NCBI GenBank assembly: GCA_025267735.1
Contig: CM046294.1
Coordinates: 38,129,570 to 38,193,569 of the forward strand
Length of the DNA: 64,000 bases
Source of the DNA: Mactra quadrangularis
Taxonomy: Eukaryota; Mollusca; Bivalvia; Venerida; Mactridae
Direction of reading: 5' to 3'
Shown here: piece after piece, positions 38,991 through 52,740 of the stretch
Layout: every line of letters starts with the position of its first letter
Numbering within the stretch: the stretch's first letter is position 1
Notes under the pieces: model-generated
Databases searched by the model: none
What the model saw: the letters and a program-made list of their open reading frames with translations, nothing else
What the model was told of the DNA's origin: nothing
Position numbers and translations under genes: made by a program

Positions 38991-41900
38991 TCCATGTTCA
39001 TCACATTCTGATGCTGTCTCTTTGTTCTATTGAGCAAAATGTAACCATTCTTGCCATTATTGGAAGAGAGGCGTTCATTAATTGTTAAAACACCTACTGC
39101 CAATAAACTGAAAATTTGTATAAAATCGTTCTATAGCATTTTTATATATTTTACTGCACGCGTATGTTACATAGGTATTGTAATTGTGCTTCTACGGAAA
39201 TACCCGTATTTAATACCTTAGTCTGTTTGTTATGTAAATAGTATTTCTTACGCCAGTCTGAATAGTTATTTTTTTATGTCATGTTGCAATATTGCGTGTA
39301 TGCTGGTCATTCTATGCGTTTACTTACCTGCTTCATAATTAAAATTTCATCCTAATAAGTTCTTATCTATTTTAGTGTTCATAAATGATACATTAATAGC
39401 AGTTCTACACGGTTTTCTTTATTGCAATTTAACCGGATGCGAAATGTTATAAGTAGGTGAATTTAGGGGACACAATTATTCAGATGGTTACGTACACGAT
39501 ACTCTAGTCGATTAAACTATTAGGTGTGATAACGCGTGATAATTAGTTTGCTTTGGCAGATGTTTGTTTGCGTAATATACAGAAATACAGTGGCTATATT
39601 GAGTGGTTTTTGCTTTAAAGCTTATTCTAAAAATAATTAAAAAAATATGTTTGCTACAGATTTGTTTTGTGGCCAAAATTAACCCCACTGTACAACAGGC
39701 ACTCAAAATGTTCATCAATTCCGTCAACGTTTGCGTAACTGGTGTGAGATAGGTTGTCAATTTCAGGAAAATTAGGTTACTTGAATCTAACATTACATAT
39801 TATTTAATTGCACATAACCGCCTTACACATAATATATATTCCATCAAAGTCTTATTACGTAAATAAGAAACGTTTTATAATGAATATATGAACAAATATT
39901 GACAATAAAACAACAAATGCGCTATGTCTTAAATGTCTTTTTTTTTAAACTGTGTCTGTCTGGATACATGTAGACATGGAAGGTGAAACACAAATGTCAA
40001 TTGAATTACGAAAATGTGCCATCAAATTATAATGATTGTGTGAGTATCAAAAACAGCGTTTTATCTAAGAATGTCACATTATTCTTCAAATATTATTGAA
40101 TTAGTACGTTGTTGAACAGTGTCCTTTAATTTCATCGCCAAGTTCATAAACTACGTTTTAACATTTATAATTTAAATTTGTTGAAATTACTTTTTGTTTT
40201 GTTTTGAATTTAAAGAACGCTAAAGCACACTTCTTGTGAACGTTTAATTAAACCAGGGAACATATATCACATAAGATTGAATACAGACCCCCGAGGGTAA
40301 AGTAAAATTCCAAAACGAAAATTGTTCTGATTTTTATGTGATTCATTTATAGCTTTGAGCTAACATTTTACTTAAGTAAAGGGACGAAAATAATTTCTCA
40401 GTTCTTTTCACAAGATGGTACATTTCGGTCACATAAGCCTTTCAATTGAAAATCTTGGACACGTGTTGATCATGCGTTACAAATCTGTGTATATTCGTTA
40501 AATTTGAAACACTTGAATATTGTGTAATGAAAAGCATGATGTTTTCTGGTGACATAAATGTCAGGTAGCAAAAAAAAGCAATTGACCGAGACATTGATTT
40601 ATAGAATGTCTATTATTCAAGAACAAAGCATCAGAACACGCATATGTTTGGAAAAAAATACTGAAGACCAATAGCGGTGCTATTTTTGAGGAGAATACTA
40701 CATACAAGTCTATGTTCCATAACTTGTTATGTGTTCAAACCTAATCAAATGTTCGAAAAAAATACGAAATATACAAACTGAACATGTTTTGCACACTGAT
40801 CTAGTGCCAGAAAATCACTTATCTGTGAAGAAACAAAATATTGGTTCGTTCACAAGCAATAAATAAATCATGCTTAATATAGTCTTGGAAGAAAGGTAAT
40901 ATTTATTTCTTTTCTTAATAAGACGCTTTATGATCTATGATTTTTTGTCTGCCATATTTCCGTTCTTACCAATACAAATGGGGTTAATCATATATAAAAT
41001 GATGATACTAAGATGAGGAACTTTTCAAGCGTTTGTTTGTCATGGTCCAACCAGTAAATGTGATGATGGTGATGTAGCTAAGGAACATTGAATATATTTC
41101 TCAGTGACATATGATAAACACATTTAACATGTCAACTAATACATCATTAAAATATATTGCTGGTATTTGTTACATTTGATGCTCCAAAAGTTTAAGATAG
41201 CTCAACCCTCTACATTTTGATTATATAAATGATTAAATCAAGTTTTTAGATTGTATGTGTTTATAAGGTATAATCATGCGCTAATAATTGTACCAATTTA
41301 TTTTAGATACATATTTTTTAATTGTAAATTGTCGTATTCGCACACAAATGTTTTATCATTAAAAAAAAACATTACATACTTAAACACTATAAGGTCAGGG
41401 TATGGAAGTAAAAATATTGTTATGAAGTAGCCAATGTCATGAGGAGTTCAGCCTTGTCATAGACCAGCTATAAACATTCCAACACAATCGGATTATAACG
41501 TGCATCACGCAAAACATTAATCACATAAAGAATATCAAAAAAGTATTATTGAAAATAAGAAGGAAACCATTGAACGTAAACACCATTGTATCAGGTTAGA
41601 TTTCGTTGTTTTGTCTGAAGAAATGAACATGCAAACAATTAAGGTGAATAAAACAGATTTTTTTTTCAAATTGCATATAATTTTGCATCACTTTTATTTG
41701 AACATGCATGCAATAATTTCATTTTAAATACAATTTTTATCGACGCTGAACAATTGAAACTATAGTTATATGCGCATGAAAATTGAGAATAATGGGTAGT
41801 TTTATTTTAAAAGTAGCATTTAAAGTATTGCAATAAAAACACAATATGATAGTTTGACAAAATCTTGCTCCATTGAAATTAAATATCCATTAACCTATTT

Positions 41901-44009
41901 TAATAGTTTTAAATGTTGTTTATTATAAAATGGTTTCCTATTTAAAGTTTAGTTTCTAGTTCCAGTAAGTAAAGTGAGAAAATAAAGATAAAGAACCAAA
42001 AGCTACTGTTAAGAATTCCCTAAAGATTTTTGATGCGTTTAGGAAAACACAAAACTATTATCTGATATGCTTAATCATGATAACTTCACTAAGTTTTATA
42101 CAAATTGATATTAGGTCTTTCATGAACATGTTTTGTCAGGAATAAATTGTCAGGGAGATTGGATCATGTTTGTAACATCATTGAAATTATATCAAATTAT
42201 AATCATGTTTTTTTGTTATCTAGTTGATTGATTGCACAAATGATTAGCCATACATTACATCAATTCATGGAAAACAAATGATGCTTTCCGCGTTGAAGCG
42301 ACATACAATATGAATTACTTAATGACACTTACTTAATTGTATTGAATTATCATAATGCTCTAACGCAAATCTAAATTAAAGCGTTATTACTTAAAAATGT
42401 CGATGAATTGTTTACATTACGATCATGATAATATTTCATGTTTTTTGAAAAAAGCTATACTTTGGTTTTAGTGAATGAACTATACTAAGCATCTCTAATT
42501 ACAAGACCCAGAATTATAAGACAATGTCTAAGCGAGTTTGGCCTCAAGAAATGGTGTTATGAGAGCTATTGTCTGTATAGAATAGCATTTTAAACGATAA
42601 ATTGCTACATATTCTTTCATTGCAACCATTTAGACATTCAAGTTCTTCTACAAGAATACTGTATTTGTTCATGCCATGTTTGCTCTTTTTTGATCGAATT
42701 CAAATAATATACTAAAAAATTTATATCAATATGTTGTAAAACGAATGCAACAACATATTTTTTCACTATTAATAATCTTTTTTGTAACACAAAACCTGAT
42801 ATATGGTTATTTTGTTTTATCGTTAAACAGAAATAAATAATGATTAATTATATCCTGATTCAATGAGAACATGCAAAGTATTGAGATAACATCTTGAGAT
42901 TTGATATTGCACTATGTTATATCTCGAAACAGTGTTATTAATTGCGCAAAAATAGCGAGTTAAGAAATATGTCACATGATAATTTTCTGTTTTAAGAAAC
43001 ACGAACTTGTTTTAAACAATATTTGTTCATACTTTAGATCTTAGATTAGTATTGTGTACTTTGATATGTGCAGTTAAATTCTGTACATAACTATCTAAAT
43101 ATGACAGACAGAGCGATGGGTTGCGCAGTTAATGTCTATTTTTATTCCAAAGTCAATCCTTTATAAATTTGAAAGGATTCTGCAAATATGTTGTTCCTTA
43201 CAGATCAATTAGATTCTCAACACACATTTATCTAAATAAATCATTATCCACAGATATCAATCTAAATTGTAAGAGTATAGTGTTTTAGGAATTTCTTATG
43301 AGATATATCATTTATAACCACGTGATCAAACTTAATGACATCTTTATGTACTTTTCATATTTGACAAAAATCATAAGAATATGGTTCATACTAGATAACT
43401 CTCTGTATATAATAAATTAAGAAAATGAAATAGATAACGTTCAGAATGTGTTTTAGATATAGATATGAGAAACATTTATACAGACAAACTTGAACTTAAA
43501 CAAATATTTCAAATACTTTCATAGCTATCTATACACAAGCTGTTCAGTATTATTTACCTTGTAGACAGCTAAGATTAGTTATCAATATATGTTGATCTTG
43601 ATATATCGTTCAAATTTAGATTGTTAATTATTTTGATTATGTTTTATTTGATTTTAAAACCGAATATAAAATGCATCATTTGATCTTGACATATAGTTTT
43701 AAAATTAATCATAATGTTTTTCTTATTTTTACAACTGAGTATAAAATGCAGCAACATGTGAAACATGTTAAACAAAAAAGCATTCTTCAAACAATTCCAA
43801 TATCTTCAGTTTTATTAGAACTGATCGGTTCGCTCTGTAAAATATCTGTTTCATCTTTGATTGTTTTGATATGATAAAGAGTCTTGAGATAAATTATGGC
43901 CAAGTGTCAATCAAAATGTGCTTTCATTTATGATAAACCGTTATTGAAATGTCAACTTCATATTTGATTAAGTAAATATTTTAAAATTATAAAAACTGTA
44001 AAAGTCACA

Positions 44010-44282
44010 ACCCGGAACGGTGGCGCAGTTGGTAGCACGCCGGGATTTTGAATTTCTAGTCCCAAAGGGAGTACGGGTTCGAATCCCTCCCGGGGAGGTT
44101 TTTACCCTTCCATGAAAATTTGACATTAATGTCATTTTCCTCCATTAAAAAGATAGATGGAGAAGCTTCTGGCATTGTGATAGGGTAGGTGAGTACTGGT
44201 TATAGTCAAGGATGCAGAAAAGCGCTGGATGCCGTAAAATGACCAAACATATGTTGACACGGCGTTAAAACCAATACAAAAA
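44010..44282 (+). mobile_element. tRNA-derived SINE (complete-looking)
   Basis: A tRNA-like head begins with cccggaacgg. It has an A box TGGCGCAGTTGG at 44021-44032 and a consensus B box GGTTCGAATCC at 44076-44086, with cccgg near the start and tcccgggga after the B box as acceptor-like complements. The body contains gtaggtgagtactggttat (from 44186), shared with the SINE at 31392. The 3' end atgttgacacggcgttaaaacc plus an A-rich terminus matches the end of the SINE at 14626. This is the best-preserved member of this family in the window. Pol III transcription is plausible from the intact boxes, but it is not a tRNA gene because the cloverleaf does not close. Confidence 0.85.
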
Positions 44283-47200
44283 GTTAAAATCACTCTATAC
44301 AAGTCATTTGTCTTATTCAAAGACTTTGATACATTACTTTATTTCTTAGAATTTGATTAATTTGTTACTTTTTTTTCATTTTATACTATACAAAACGTTT
44401 CATATTTGCATAATTTTTCTACAATGACATATGTTTGTTGTATCTCTCAAATTCAAACATATGAAGTGATAAATATGCTGAATTAGCCTTGATTCAATGT
44501 ACATGTGTATATAGAGTTTTAAGAGACAAAAGTTTACTTGATTTATCTGTTTCCAGATCTGTATCAATCGAACATCCTATACACTATTATTATTAAGGAC
44601 AACACGCGATATAAAAATCACTTACAAAATGTCCAATCTAAAATACATAACAAGGCATTAGCAATGGTATGAAAGCACAAAAGTATATTCATCACAATAT
44701 ATACATTTATCAAGTCATGTTATTTGAGTTTAGTTCTACACGTATTTTTTTTCACTACCAAAACTGAGATATTTGAAAATAAACGACAGAGGAAATAAAG
44801 CAAATATATAATATAAAACGAAACGAAAGGAAATCAATATAATATTACAAAATATATACAGAGAGGAATGTGCACTCAAATATTTACATAATAATCTAAT
44901 TGACCTCCTGATAAATAGTATAACACAGTGTGTCGCGACAAACATAGTACGTTTCATAGAACGCTAATAACATAAGGTTACGGTGGGTGTTCATTATGCA
45001 AGTATTCAAGAAACCAACACGTTGTTTTATGGAAACTCTGCGTTAATAGTATCAGGAATTAAGTGTTTCCCAATTACAGATAAATTATGATTAAAGCACC
45101 ATAGAAAACATACAACCGATATTGAAATATTAAAATTATTATACGACAATTTTTACTCTAATTTTGTTTCTGTTTAATACAATAAAAAGGCAATAAGTCT
45201 AAATACACAAAACTTACTTGCTTTGCATCTTGATGATAACAATGATGGAACTATCAAAATGTTCCATCGAATAAACGAATCAACTTTATGGCATGATTGG
45301 AACTGTATATACATAAACAACTATTCTAGCCTTAAATGTAATAGGAATTTATATAGCTTTTATTTAGGAATGCAGTTTCGTATTTGCAAGTTAACTTCAT
45401 CTTAAGACTATGTGTATTTTGATTTCCATAAGTCCATTATATTAGTATATCCTTTTGGAAACTACATGCATTAATCTGTATTTGTAACTTAAAATCTTAT
45501 CGAGTATTATTTCCAAAAGTACTATGTCCTCAGGTACAGTCTTGTATTCGGCAGCATTGTCTGCTTTTGATAAATGTACCCTGAATGTCATTTTGTGTTG
45601 ACAATACTTCTTAAGTAACAAATACATGAAGGAAGATTACTCAAGTTAGATTGGAGATCTGTAATGTGTATATATTATTTGATCAATTTTGCTTTGGTGT
45701 GTTCCATTTGTATCTTAACTGAATAAGATGTTGTAGCAGCACAGTAACTATTGAACATACAATTGACCACATTATCATGTGTGACTATTGCAAACTTATA
45801 CAAAAAACACGAAACAACTTCAAGGGTAAGAATAATGGTTAATATGAGCATACTCAATGATTATCATTTTATATACAGAAACACATGTTTTGTGTATACA
45901 GGGATTTATCAGATTTAGTTGATAGTGTATGAATGTATAAAAAGGTTCCTTTACAAAGTAAAAACAAAACGAAAGAGGAATATTAAACTTGCCTCTCTCG
46001 GCTATGTAAAAGTCTTGTTTTCTAATCATAAATGACAAAAAAAATTTGATCCTTGTCAAGTTAATAATTCCATGTATTTTCAGAACAATCTGTGTCCACG
46101 GGCAAACGGTTAACACGCTAGTTAGATTTCAGTAGTTGTGGATAAAAATAAATAACGTGCACACAAACACATAACAATTCGGAGGTAAATGACGTCGTCT
46201 TGGAGGGAACTGACCTCACGTTATACTTTGTGTAAATACTTCTAACAAAACACAAAAATTATAATGAGAAAAAAACAACAGAATATTCGTCAACGTTGGT
46301 GTAGGATCTTTTATTTCAACTAGTGAACTCTGAAAATGGCATGATGCCACTTGTGAAAATATGTTTTATAAACCCAATAGTTGAAATATAAATCGATCTT
46401 ACCCTAAATTGACGAATATCATCTATTGATTTCAATTAACTGATCATTTTAATTAAGTTATTTATGGAAATTGTATCATTCATTAACGTCGTTATTTACA
46501 AGAGAATTATACTCTAAATGATATAATAACTATTGAATTCTTAATTGCAGTTTTGAAATTCAAAATCGATTTTTCTTAAATGTTTCCTTTAAGTTTTAAG
46601 TTAATTATAATATGACAATCAAATTTCACTAAAATCAGTCGCCTACATTAACAAGGGACAAAAATAATTCCAACGGAAAAGCCTTTCTTATTATTGATGG
46701 TGATTGCTATAACATTAACAACATAAAAAGAACGATCTCACATTTCTTGGCTATGTGAGACAGGCGAATAAATCATGGGACAACATTGCATGTTAACATT
46801 CCATTGAAGGAGAATATTCCATTTGCTGTTGATGTCGCTGTTGGCTTAGAAAATAGTTTTGTAATACTCTTCTTGGAAGATAAAATCACGTTCCAATTGG
46901 TTAAATGTACTAGAGAGTGCAAATATATATAAAGCATCACTTTCCGTAAAACTTCTATGCAATTACAAGTCACAATTGTAGACTCACTGATGTACTAACA
47001 CGTCTCTTGTCAAATATTTATATATCTGTTCATTTCCATTGTGTTCATAAACGTGTGTATATGAATACACTGTGTATATTATGATGTCTATTTAATTTCC
47101 AAGAAACAGAATACAATGTATGTAGTTTGAGATCACAATCATATGTAAATATCCTAAAGTTATGGCAAATAATAATAAGACATGTAGTCAAACATGATTA

Positions 47201-50200
47201 CGAATTTATTAAAATTTTAGATAGCCAATTTTGCAACCTTTCAGCATTCAATTTATCTAGAGTTTAATTACATTTGGACACAACTGCAACATGACTAAAT
47301 ATATTGATAATTCAATGAACAAGTCATATTCTTCAAGCTTCCAAAACCACTTAGTTTCAAGGGTATGAATAACACACATTGTTAAATAAAAAACTGTAAT
47401 GCCAAAAATGTAATTAATTTCTTACTAAGAAAGCATGTCCAAGCGCAAGAAATCGGGTGAATGAAAAAATGACTGCAATTGCTGCATGTTTCATCGATCA
47501 ATTCAAAATGGGTTTTGTATAATAAATACATTCTGAAGACAATATGTGGCATGTTACATCTGATTTGATTGTACTCTCTTACGATGCAATACTACTTTTA
47601 TGTAGTTCAGTCACTTTTGACCACCCTTACAACAATTATCTTAAATTACATTATCCGATGCAACTAAATCTCTTTCTTTATCTTTTTTTATTTAATTTAC
47701 TAGATATTTCATTCTAAAGTGTGTTCTTTATTTGTGAAAAAGTGTGTATTGTTCACGCCTAATAAAGTATTTACAAATATAAGATAATTTACAATCCTCA
47801 GGAGGCTTGTTCATATTTTCAACTAATTGGTTTAGTATTCCATTGTGTAATATTAATGGTCATTTATAAAAAACAGAAAAATGAAGTCTGTATTGTCAAA
47901 CTGGAGTTATATTTGTGTTTATTATCTAGTTTCTGAATGTGATACTATTTTAGATTTCTCACTGGAATTATCAAATATGATACTACCACAAATATCGTAG
48001 TTTATTATATAAAAAAACAACAGAAATGATGCGGCCAACGTCCTACAAGAAAACTGATAGGCTTTTCAATATAAAGTACACTGTAGTTACAGAACTATCC
48101 TCAAAGCATTAGATTTCACTTTAATCGGTAACTGTTAATTCCAGGTAACAACTATATCTAAATTTACTTCAAATATTTATAAAATAAATTAGTGATGTCT
48201 ATTTGTTTAACATATGCATTTCATTAACAATATCAAATTGATAAAAAAAAACATTCACCAGTAACTGGTGCATTGTTATGCATGCATCTTTAAATATTGC
48301 ATGCTCATATAAAACCGTGAATGATAAATTTCTTTAATCATCTGCGTTAGCTAAGGAAAACTATAATAAATCAAACACTATGGTATAATGAGTATGTTTG
48401 TGTGGCTTGTTTTCGATATCATCGTATGTAAATGGTCTAAGTAATTGTCTTGTAAAACATTAACTGAGAGCAATGTTCGAAGATAATTAAAAGCATGTAA
48501 ATTATATTTCATATCATGTGTAAACAACATAATTGCTGTTGTTGTATAGATTTAGTACTAGTCACAAGTGAATTAATTTTTCAATGACAAGTACAAGTTT
48601 AAAAAATTGTCAATGACATTGCATATTTGATAGTCATTATATACATGTTTCCATACGCTTGGTGGGTTTAATCGCGTTTGAATACAGATTAAGGCGAAAC
48701 CTTAATGCACTTTTGAAAGTTAATTATAAACTATTTTGAATCATTAGTTGTAAGTTACTACTAAACGTAATTATTTCGAACTAGGTTAAAAATTGGAATC
48801 AAATATCTAGTCCAATGCAGTGAACGAGTAAGTAATACTGTTTCAAACGAGATATAACTGAATAAATGCTGAACTGCGACGAATAATATGGCTGCATAAT
48901 TTGTACTATTATTCACACATCGTTTGTGACAACATTGTTTTGCATACATGAAGTGAAATACCTTAAGACTAGTTTAAGTAATAAATGAATAACTTTAACT
49001 GCTATGTCGTTCTGGTTTATAGCAAAAGTTTTGTATAACATAAGTTTAATAGCTAGTACTGAAATGTCACATAACGCTTTCTTTTGACAACGAGATAATC
49101 TTTATAATCTGATTTATTCGATTCGATACAATGTAATAATATGTTAACGAGCCTCTCTTTAATGTATGTAATTGAACTATCAAATTAGCTTTAAGAATTC
49201 ATTGTTATTTCCGACTCGTTTCGTGCAGCATTAGACAATATCATAGTGTTGACGCATTAAGATTCTAATAAAACAATTCACTGAACAATTCCTTTATATT
49301 CGGTATAAAGGCTGCAATTTCACAGCATATTTAATATGATAGTAATAACTATAATCATCTTCGACACATCTACTTGACCTACACTTCTCCTAGCATACTA
49401 TGAAGCAATTGCAAATAAAAATGTTGTAAGAAGTTCATAGTGCTATGATTATTGTGCAATACTATGTTATTATACCCCCATTATATAGCTGCTTGATTGA
49501 ACTGATCAAGTACAGACAAAAAAACATAGAATGATTTAGCTTCATATTATAAGAAATAAATTTATATACTGAAATATGGATCCTGCCGAATGTTTGTTTT
49601 TTCTAAATATAACATTTCAGGATTTTATACATGTTTTTTAAATACAAACATTAGTATTGCCTGGTTTGTTAAATAAAGCCTAAATAATACTTTACTGGTG
49701 CCAGATGGGTTATTCAATTGACAAACTGTTGTAGATATATTCGTATGTTTAAAGTTTTTTTTGCAAATACACAATCCGGCTAAAGCTATAGCTGATTTTG
49801 TTGAAGTAGGGATTTACTTTTTGATACACGCTAGAGACTGGTTTTAAATTCCCATTAGAGTGGCAGTTATTTTCCATTTTCCGTTCTAAGGTGGTAACTC
49901 CCCGGGCTACTTCATTCGTTATTTATTGTAACGTATTTTTATTATCAAAATTTAAAACACAAACAAATCTTCTTTTTAGGTTTTTGGCAGTGTTGAACAT
50001 CTGTTTGTTTTTGTTTTGTTTCTTTTGATGTTACTGATATGTTCCTGGCTCAGTTTTACAGATCTTACATTATTAATATTAATATTCGTATGCATAAATA
50101 TATATCCATTTCGATCGTAGATATACGAGTACAACATTTATATTGTCACTATACGTCATTGACTCTATTAAAGCACTAGACATATTCCTCATCATGTATT

Positions 50201-50599
50201 TACATATATTTCTACTCACAAATCTCTGTAACATTATGTATAACATATCATATCTGCACGGCATGTCAATATAGTAGAATAAATTGAAGAAGAACATTGT
50301 TCTTATGTGTCTTTTATTGTTATCAAGCGTTTTCTGTCCGTATAGTTCAAGCTGATGGAAAATGAGTTGGAGCCTAAACTGAAGAATCAAGAATTACAAT
50401 TTACATACTAACATGCACATTTAGACACACTTTTGTCATTACTATAGTTACGTCTTTATCACAGATATCGCCATAAATATTCATATCTAAATCTTACATT
50501 TAAATCATAAGATCATTGACAGTTTTAATAAAGCGTTCTATTTCTCTGATGAATTTGAACATTAAAGCTAATACTTTTTATGTGGATACAAAGGCGCCA

Positions 50600-50650
50600 A
50601 ATGAGATAGCTCAGCGGTTTAATGTTATCATTAAATTATGTCTGCGGGGC
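50600..50650 (+). other. Isolated A-box-like word
   Basis: gatagctcagcggttta fits the A-box consensus, but no B box follows at the expected distance (a 'ctgcggggc' follows instead). It may be a decayed tRNA-derived SINE head or chance. Confidence 0.25.
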
Positions 50651-51256
50651 AATTTATTTTAAAACATTTCTTTTTGAATTTTTCAAAAGTTAATAAATAC
50701 CAAGTACAAAAGATAATTTACATATTTAATAATAGTTTTGGCATTTAAAGATGCTGCTACGCTGATAATGTTTTACTGTTTTCTTAGATTATTGACCAAT
50801 GTAAACTACAATATATGTTTACTGGATGTGTTATATTTGAATGCAAAAGTTTGTATGTAATTTATACATTAATGAACGTTAAAGCCTCATTACTAAATTG
50901 AACGCTGATAATTGTCAAGTATCATGTTTTTGCTTAAAACTTATGCAAACATTTAACTAATATATAAAACGCATCCCAGGCATAAACATCTCAAGTATTG
51001 TCTCCAGAATTTATACTAATGCTATGTTGAAATTCGCGATTAAAACCGAAAGTAAAAACTACTGAAAAATCACGGAACTCAACGAACAAGGTTGGAATAT
51101 CCCGTCGTGGCTAGAAAAAACACAACTTCAATTCGGAAGTAAACACATTTTCTGCTTTGATAAATACACGTTTTGTATGGTGAATTTTGTGCGAAAGCTA
51201 ATTAGAATTCACGAAACTCATGTAAATAGTTTTATATAATTACACATGAACATATA

Positions 51257-51902
51257 CTGACGAAAAAAGAAACGCATCAATTAAGTCTTTAAATATTTCA
51301 ACGTTTGCTTAAAGGCCACGTTCATACTGAACGGGCGTAACATTAGTAAGGCAAGACAACTACAAAATTTATGTAAACGCCAAGGTTATTCGCGTAATAG
51401 ATTTTCACGGCAGTATCTACATCACGTATAGTGAAAGGGTTACCATGTACGCCAAATTAGTCGACGAACAATGGGAAAACTACTTGTTTGGCGTTAACCG
51501 TACCGCGGACTATAGTTTTGAGTTATGCCACTGTCACCGACGTCTATCTCTACCCTCGTATCATCGCGGCCATGGTGTTGGGAGTTCAGTGATGAGTCGT
51601 GTTTCGACTAATGTAACGCCTTAAGAATAATAAGTGTGTTAAAACCAGATTCGGTCACAACTAGTTGTTTGCCAATTTAATCTCGTGAACACATAACACT
51701 GACCGGTTATTATGCCCTGTGAGTGTCGCTATCTTGTGGCAACGTCAATACTTGTCTATCGGCATAAAAACGATATACCTCACGTTGCACACGTCACCAA
51801 AGGACTTCTGACAGGCTAACACCATTAATATTTTCTCTTCTTATTCTGATCACGGAAATTATGTACCTAGTTGAAATAAGACGTTTCTTTTTAGAATCAG
51901 TT
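51257..51902 (+). mobile_element. Internally deleted Tc1/mariner-like transposon
   Basis: Ends: tactgacgaaaaaagaaacgc (51255-51275) against the reverse complement of acgtttctttttagaatcag (51881-51900), an imperfect inverted pair with a TA at the left boundary. About 640 bases lie between, with higher G+C than the neighbours. Plus-strand transposase relics: CHCHRRL just before HRGHG and, after a frame change, WEFSDESCFD at 51576-51608, the first catalytic aspartate region of Tc1-type DDE transposases; and NDIPHVAHVT (51769-51798), which corresponds to the DNARPHVAR-type second aspartate region. The roughly 90 residues that normally separate these motifs are partly eroded, and both the N-terminal DNA-binding part and the C-terminal third are missing. 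Non-autonomous and dead. Confidence 0.8.
51460..51815 (+). pseudogene. Tc1-like transposase relic (FSDES and DNxPHVA motifs)
   Basis: Coding remnant of the element at 51257-51902. It spans the FSDES motif (51585-51599) and a degenerate DNARPH-type motif (51769-51789). Several stops and frame changes lie between them, for example a stop straight after the FD of FSDESCFD. It differs in its end sequences from the element at 37039, so the two belong to different Tc1-like families. Confidence 0.75.
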
Positions 51903-52026
51903 TAGATATTTGCGTACTCAAAACTTGCACGCACTGGTTTCTCGAGTAAATCACTGGAAAACGATTTGATATATCCAATACTTTACATTGTCGTGTAAGT
52001 TTTATCAAACACGTTTCAAGCAATTT

Positions 52027-52074
52027 GATTGGCTGAGAGAGTATATCCGTAGTCTAATTTACATGTTATAAAAG
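52027..52074 (+). promoter_or_regulatory. Possible pol II promoter-like pair (inverted CCAAT and TATA)
   Basis: gattggc (52027-52033, an inverted CCAAT core) stands about 40 bases upstream of tataaaag (52067-52074). A 106-codon frame follows at 52103-52423 but has no recognisable domain. The pair could be the promoter of a solo LTR or simply chance in AT-rich DNA. I could not find matching LTR ends. Confidence 0.2.
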
Positions 52075-52710
52075 TACCCCATCTTTATTAGAAACTGATA
52101 TTTTGACGAACTTGACCCCTACAAGGGAACCCGCTAGGGGGAGTGATCATAATCCCAAGGCGGTTATATTCTATAGACCTTTAGGTAGTATTAATAGATT
52201 GATGATAAAGATTTTGTTTTCGTTTAGTGGCTTTAATGTTTATGTTACAGTACATAAAAGTTATATTTCACTGTCTTGTGTTATTGTAAATATACTCAGA
52301 AGAGTATACACTTTTCATTATAACGCAACAGCAGGTGAGCATAGGATTATTAAGTGGTTCAAATTTTTGAAATACTCATATTATCTCCCTTTAGAAATGT
52401 TTTTATGGGGTAAATGGAGCTAATTCGATTGAAACACGATTATAAGTATTACAGTTTGTCAGTAAACACAAAATATTTCATCCCAATTCACATTGGAACT
52501 ACAATGAAAAAAGATATTTACCTCTTTTTGTGTCATCCCCGGTATTGATGTACATGACATATGGCATTTTACATCCTGTGATAGTCACCATTTGTATGGC
52601 ATGTGTCATTTCATTGTTACCGCAATAAAACTGTTATTATTACAAGCTAAATTAGAATGAAAAATGTATTTGTTACATCGATACGTCAAAACTTGAATCG
52701 CCTTATTGAC

Positions 52711-52740
52711 TAAAGAACAATAAAGAACAATAAAGAACTA
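52711..52740. repeat. Tandem repeat, 10 bp unit x3
   Basis: taaagaacaa occurs three times in a row at 52711-52740 (the third unit ends cta). Simple slippage product, about 400 bases upstream of the D boundary. Confidence 0.9.

Larger units (their letters stand above)
31534..40954 (+). repeat. Segmental duplication pair 2, copy C
   Basis: Direct partner of copy D (53115 to the window end). Anchors: gaaggagtaggt at 31543 and 53124, ttttctgaattagttc at 33141 and 55071, tttcccctgccgtaacatg at 38250 and 58980, gtcggcgtggctgagtgg at 38937 and 59719, ttgtctgcca at 40945 and 63991. Because D is cut by the window end, the true end of C is unknown. Relative to D, C has a Tc1-like insertion (37039-38215), lacks the 420 bp trinucleotide expansion, lacks the SINE tail at 59103, lacks about 2 kb at 59946-61948, and has one unit where D has a 270 bp tandem pair. 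No gene is recognisable. The 99-codon frame at 33960-34259 is broken in D by a stop and a one-base indel. Confidence 0.95.

Noticed and set aside
44010..44096. Possible functional tRNA gene
   Set aside because: Excess length between the boxes, no closed cloverleaf, and a SINE body and tail follow.
52103..52423. 106-codon frame downstream of a TATA-like word
   Set aside because: No recognisable domain, no intron or poly(A) arrangement, and no second copy to test it. Left as unsupported.
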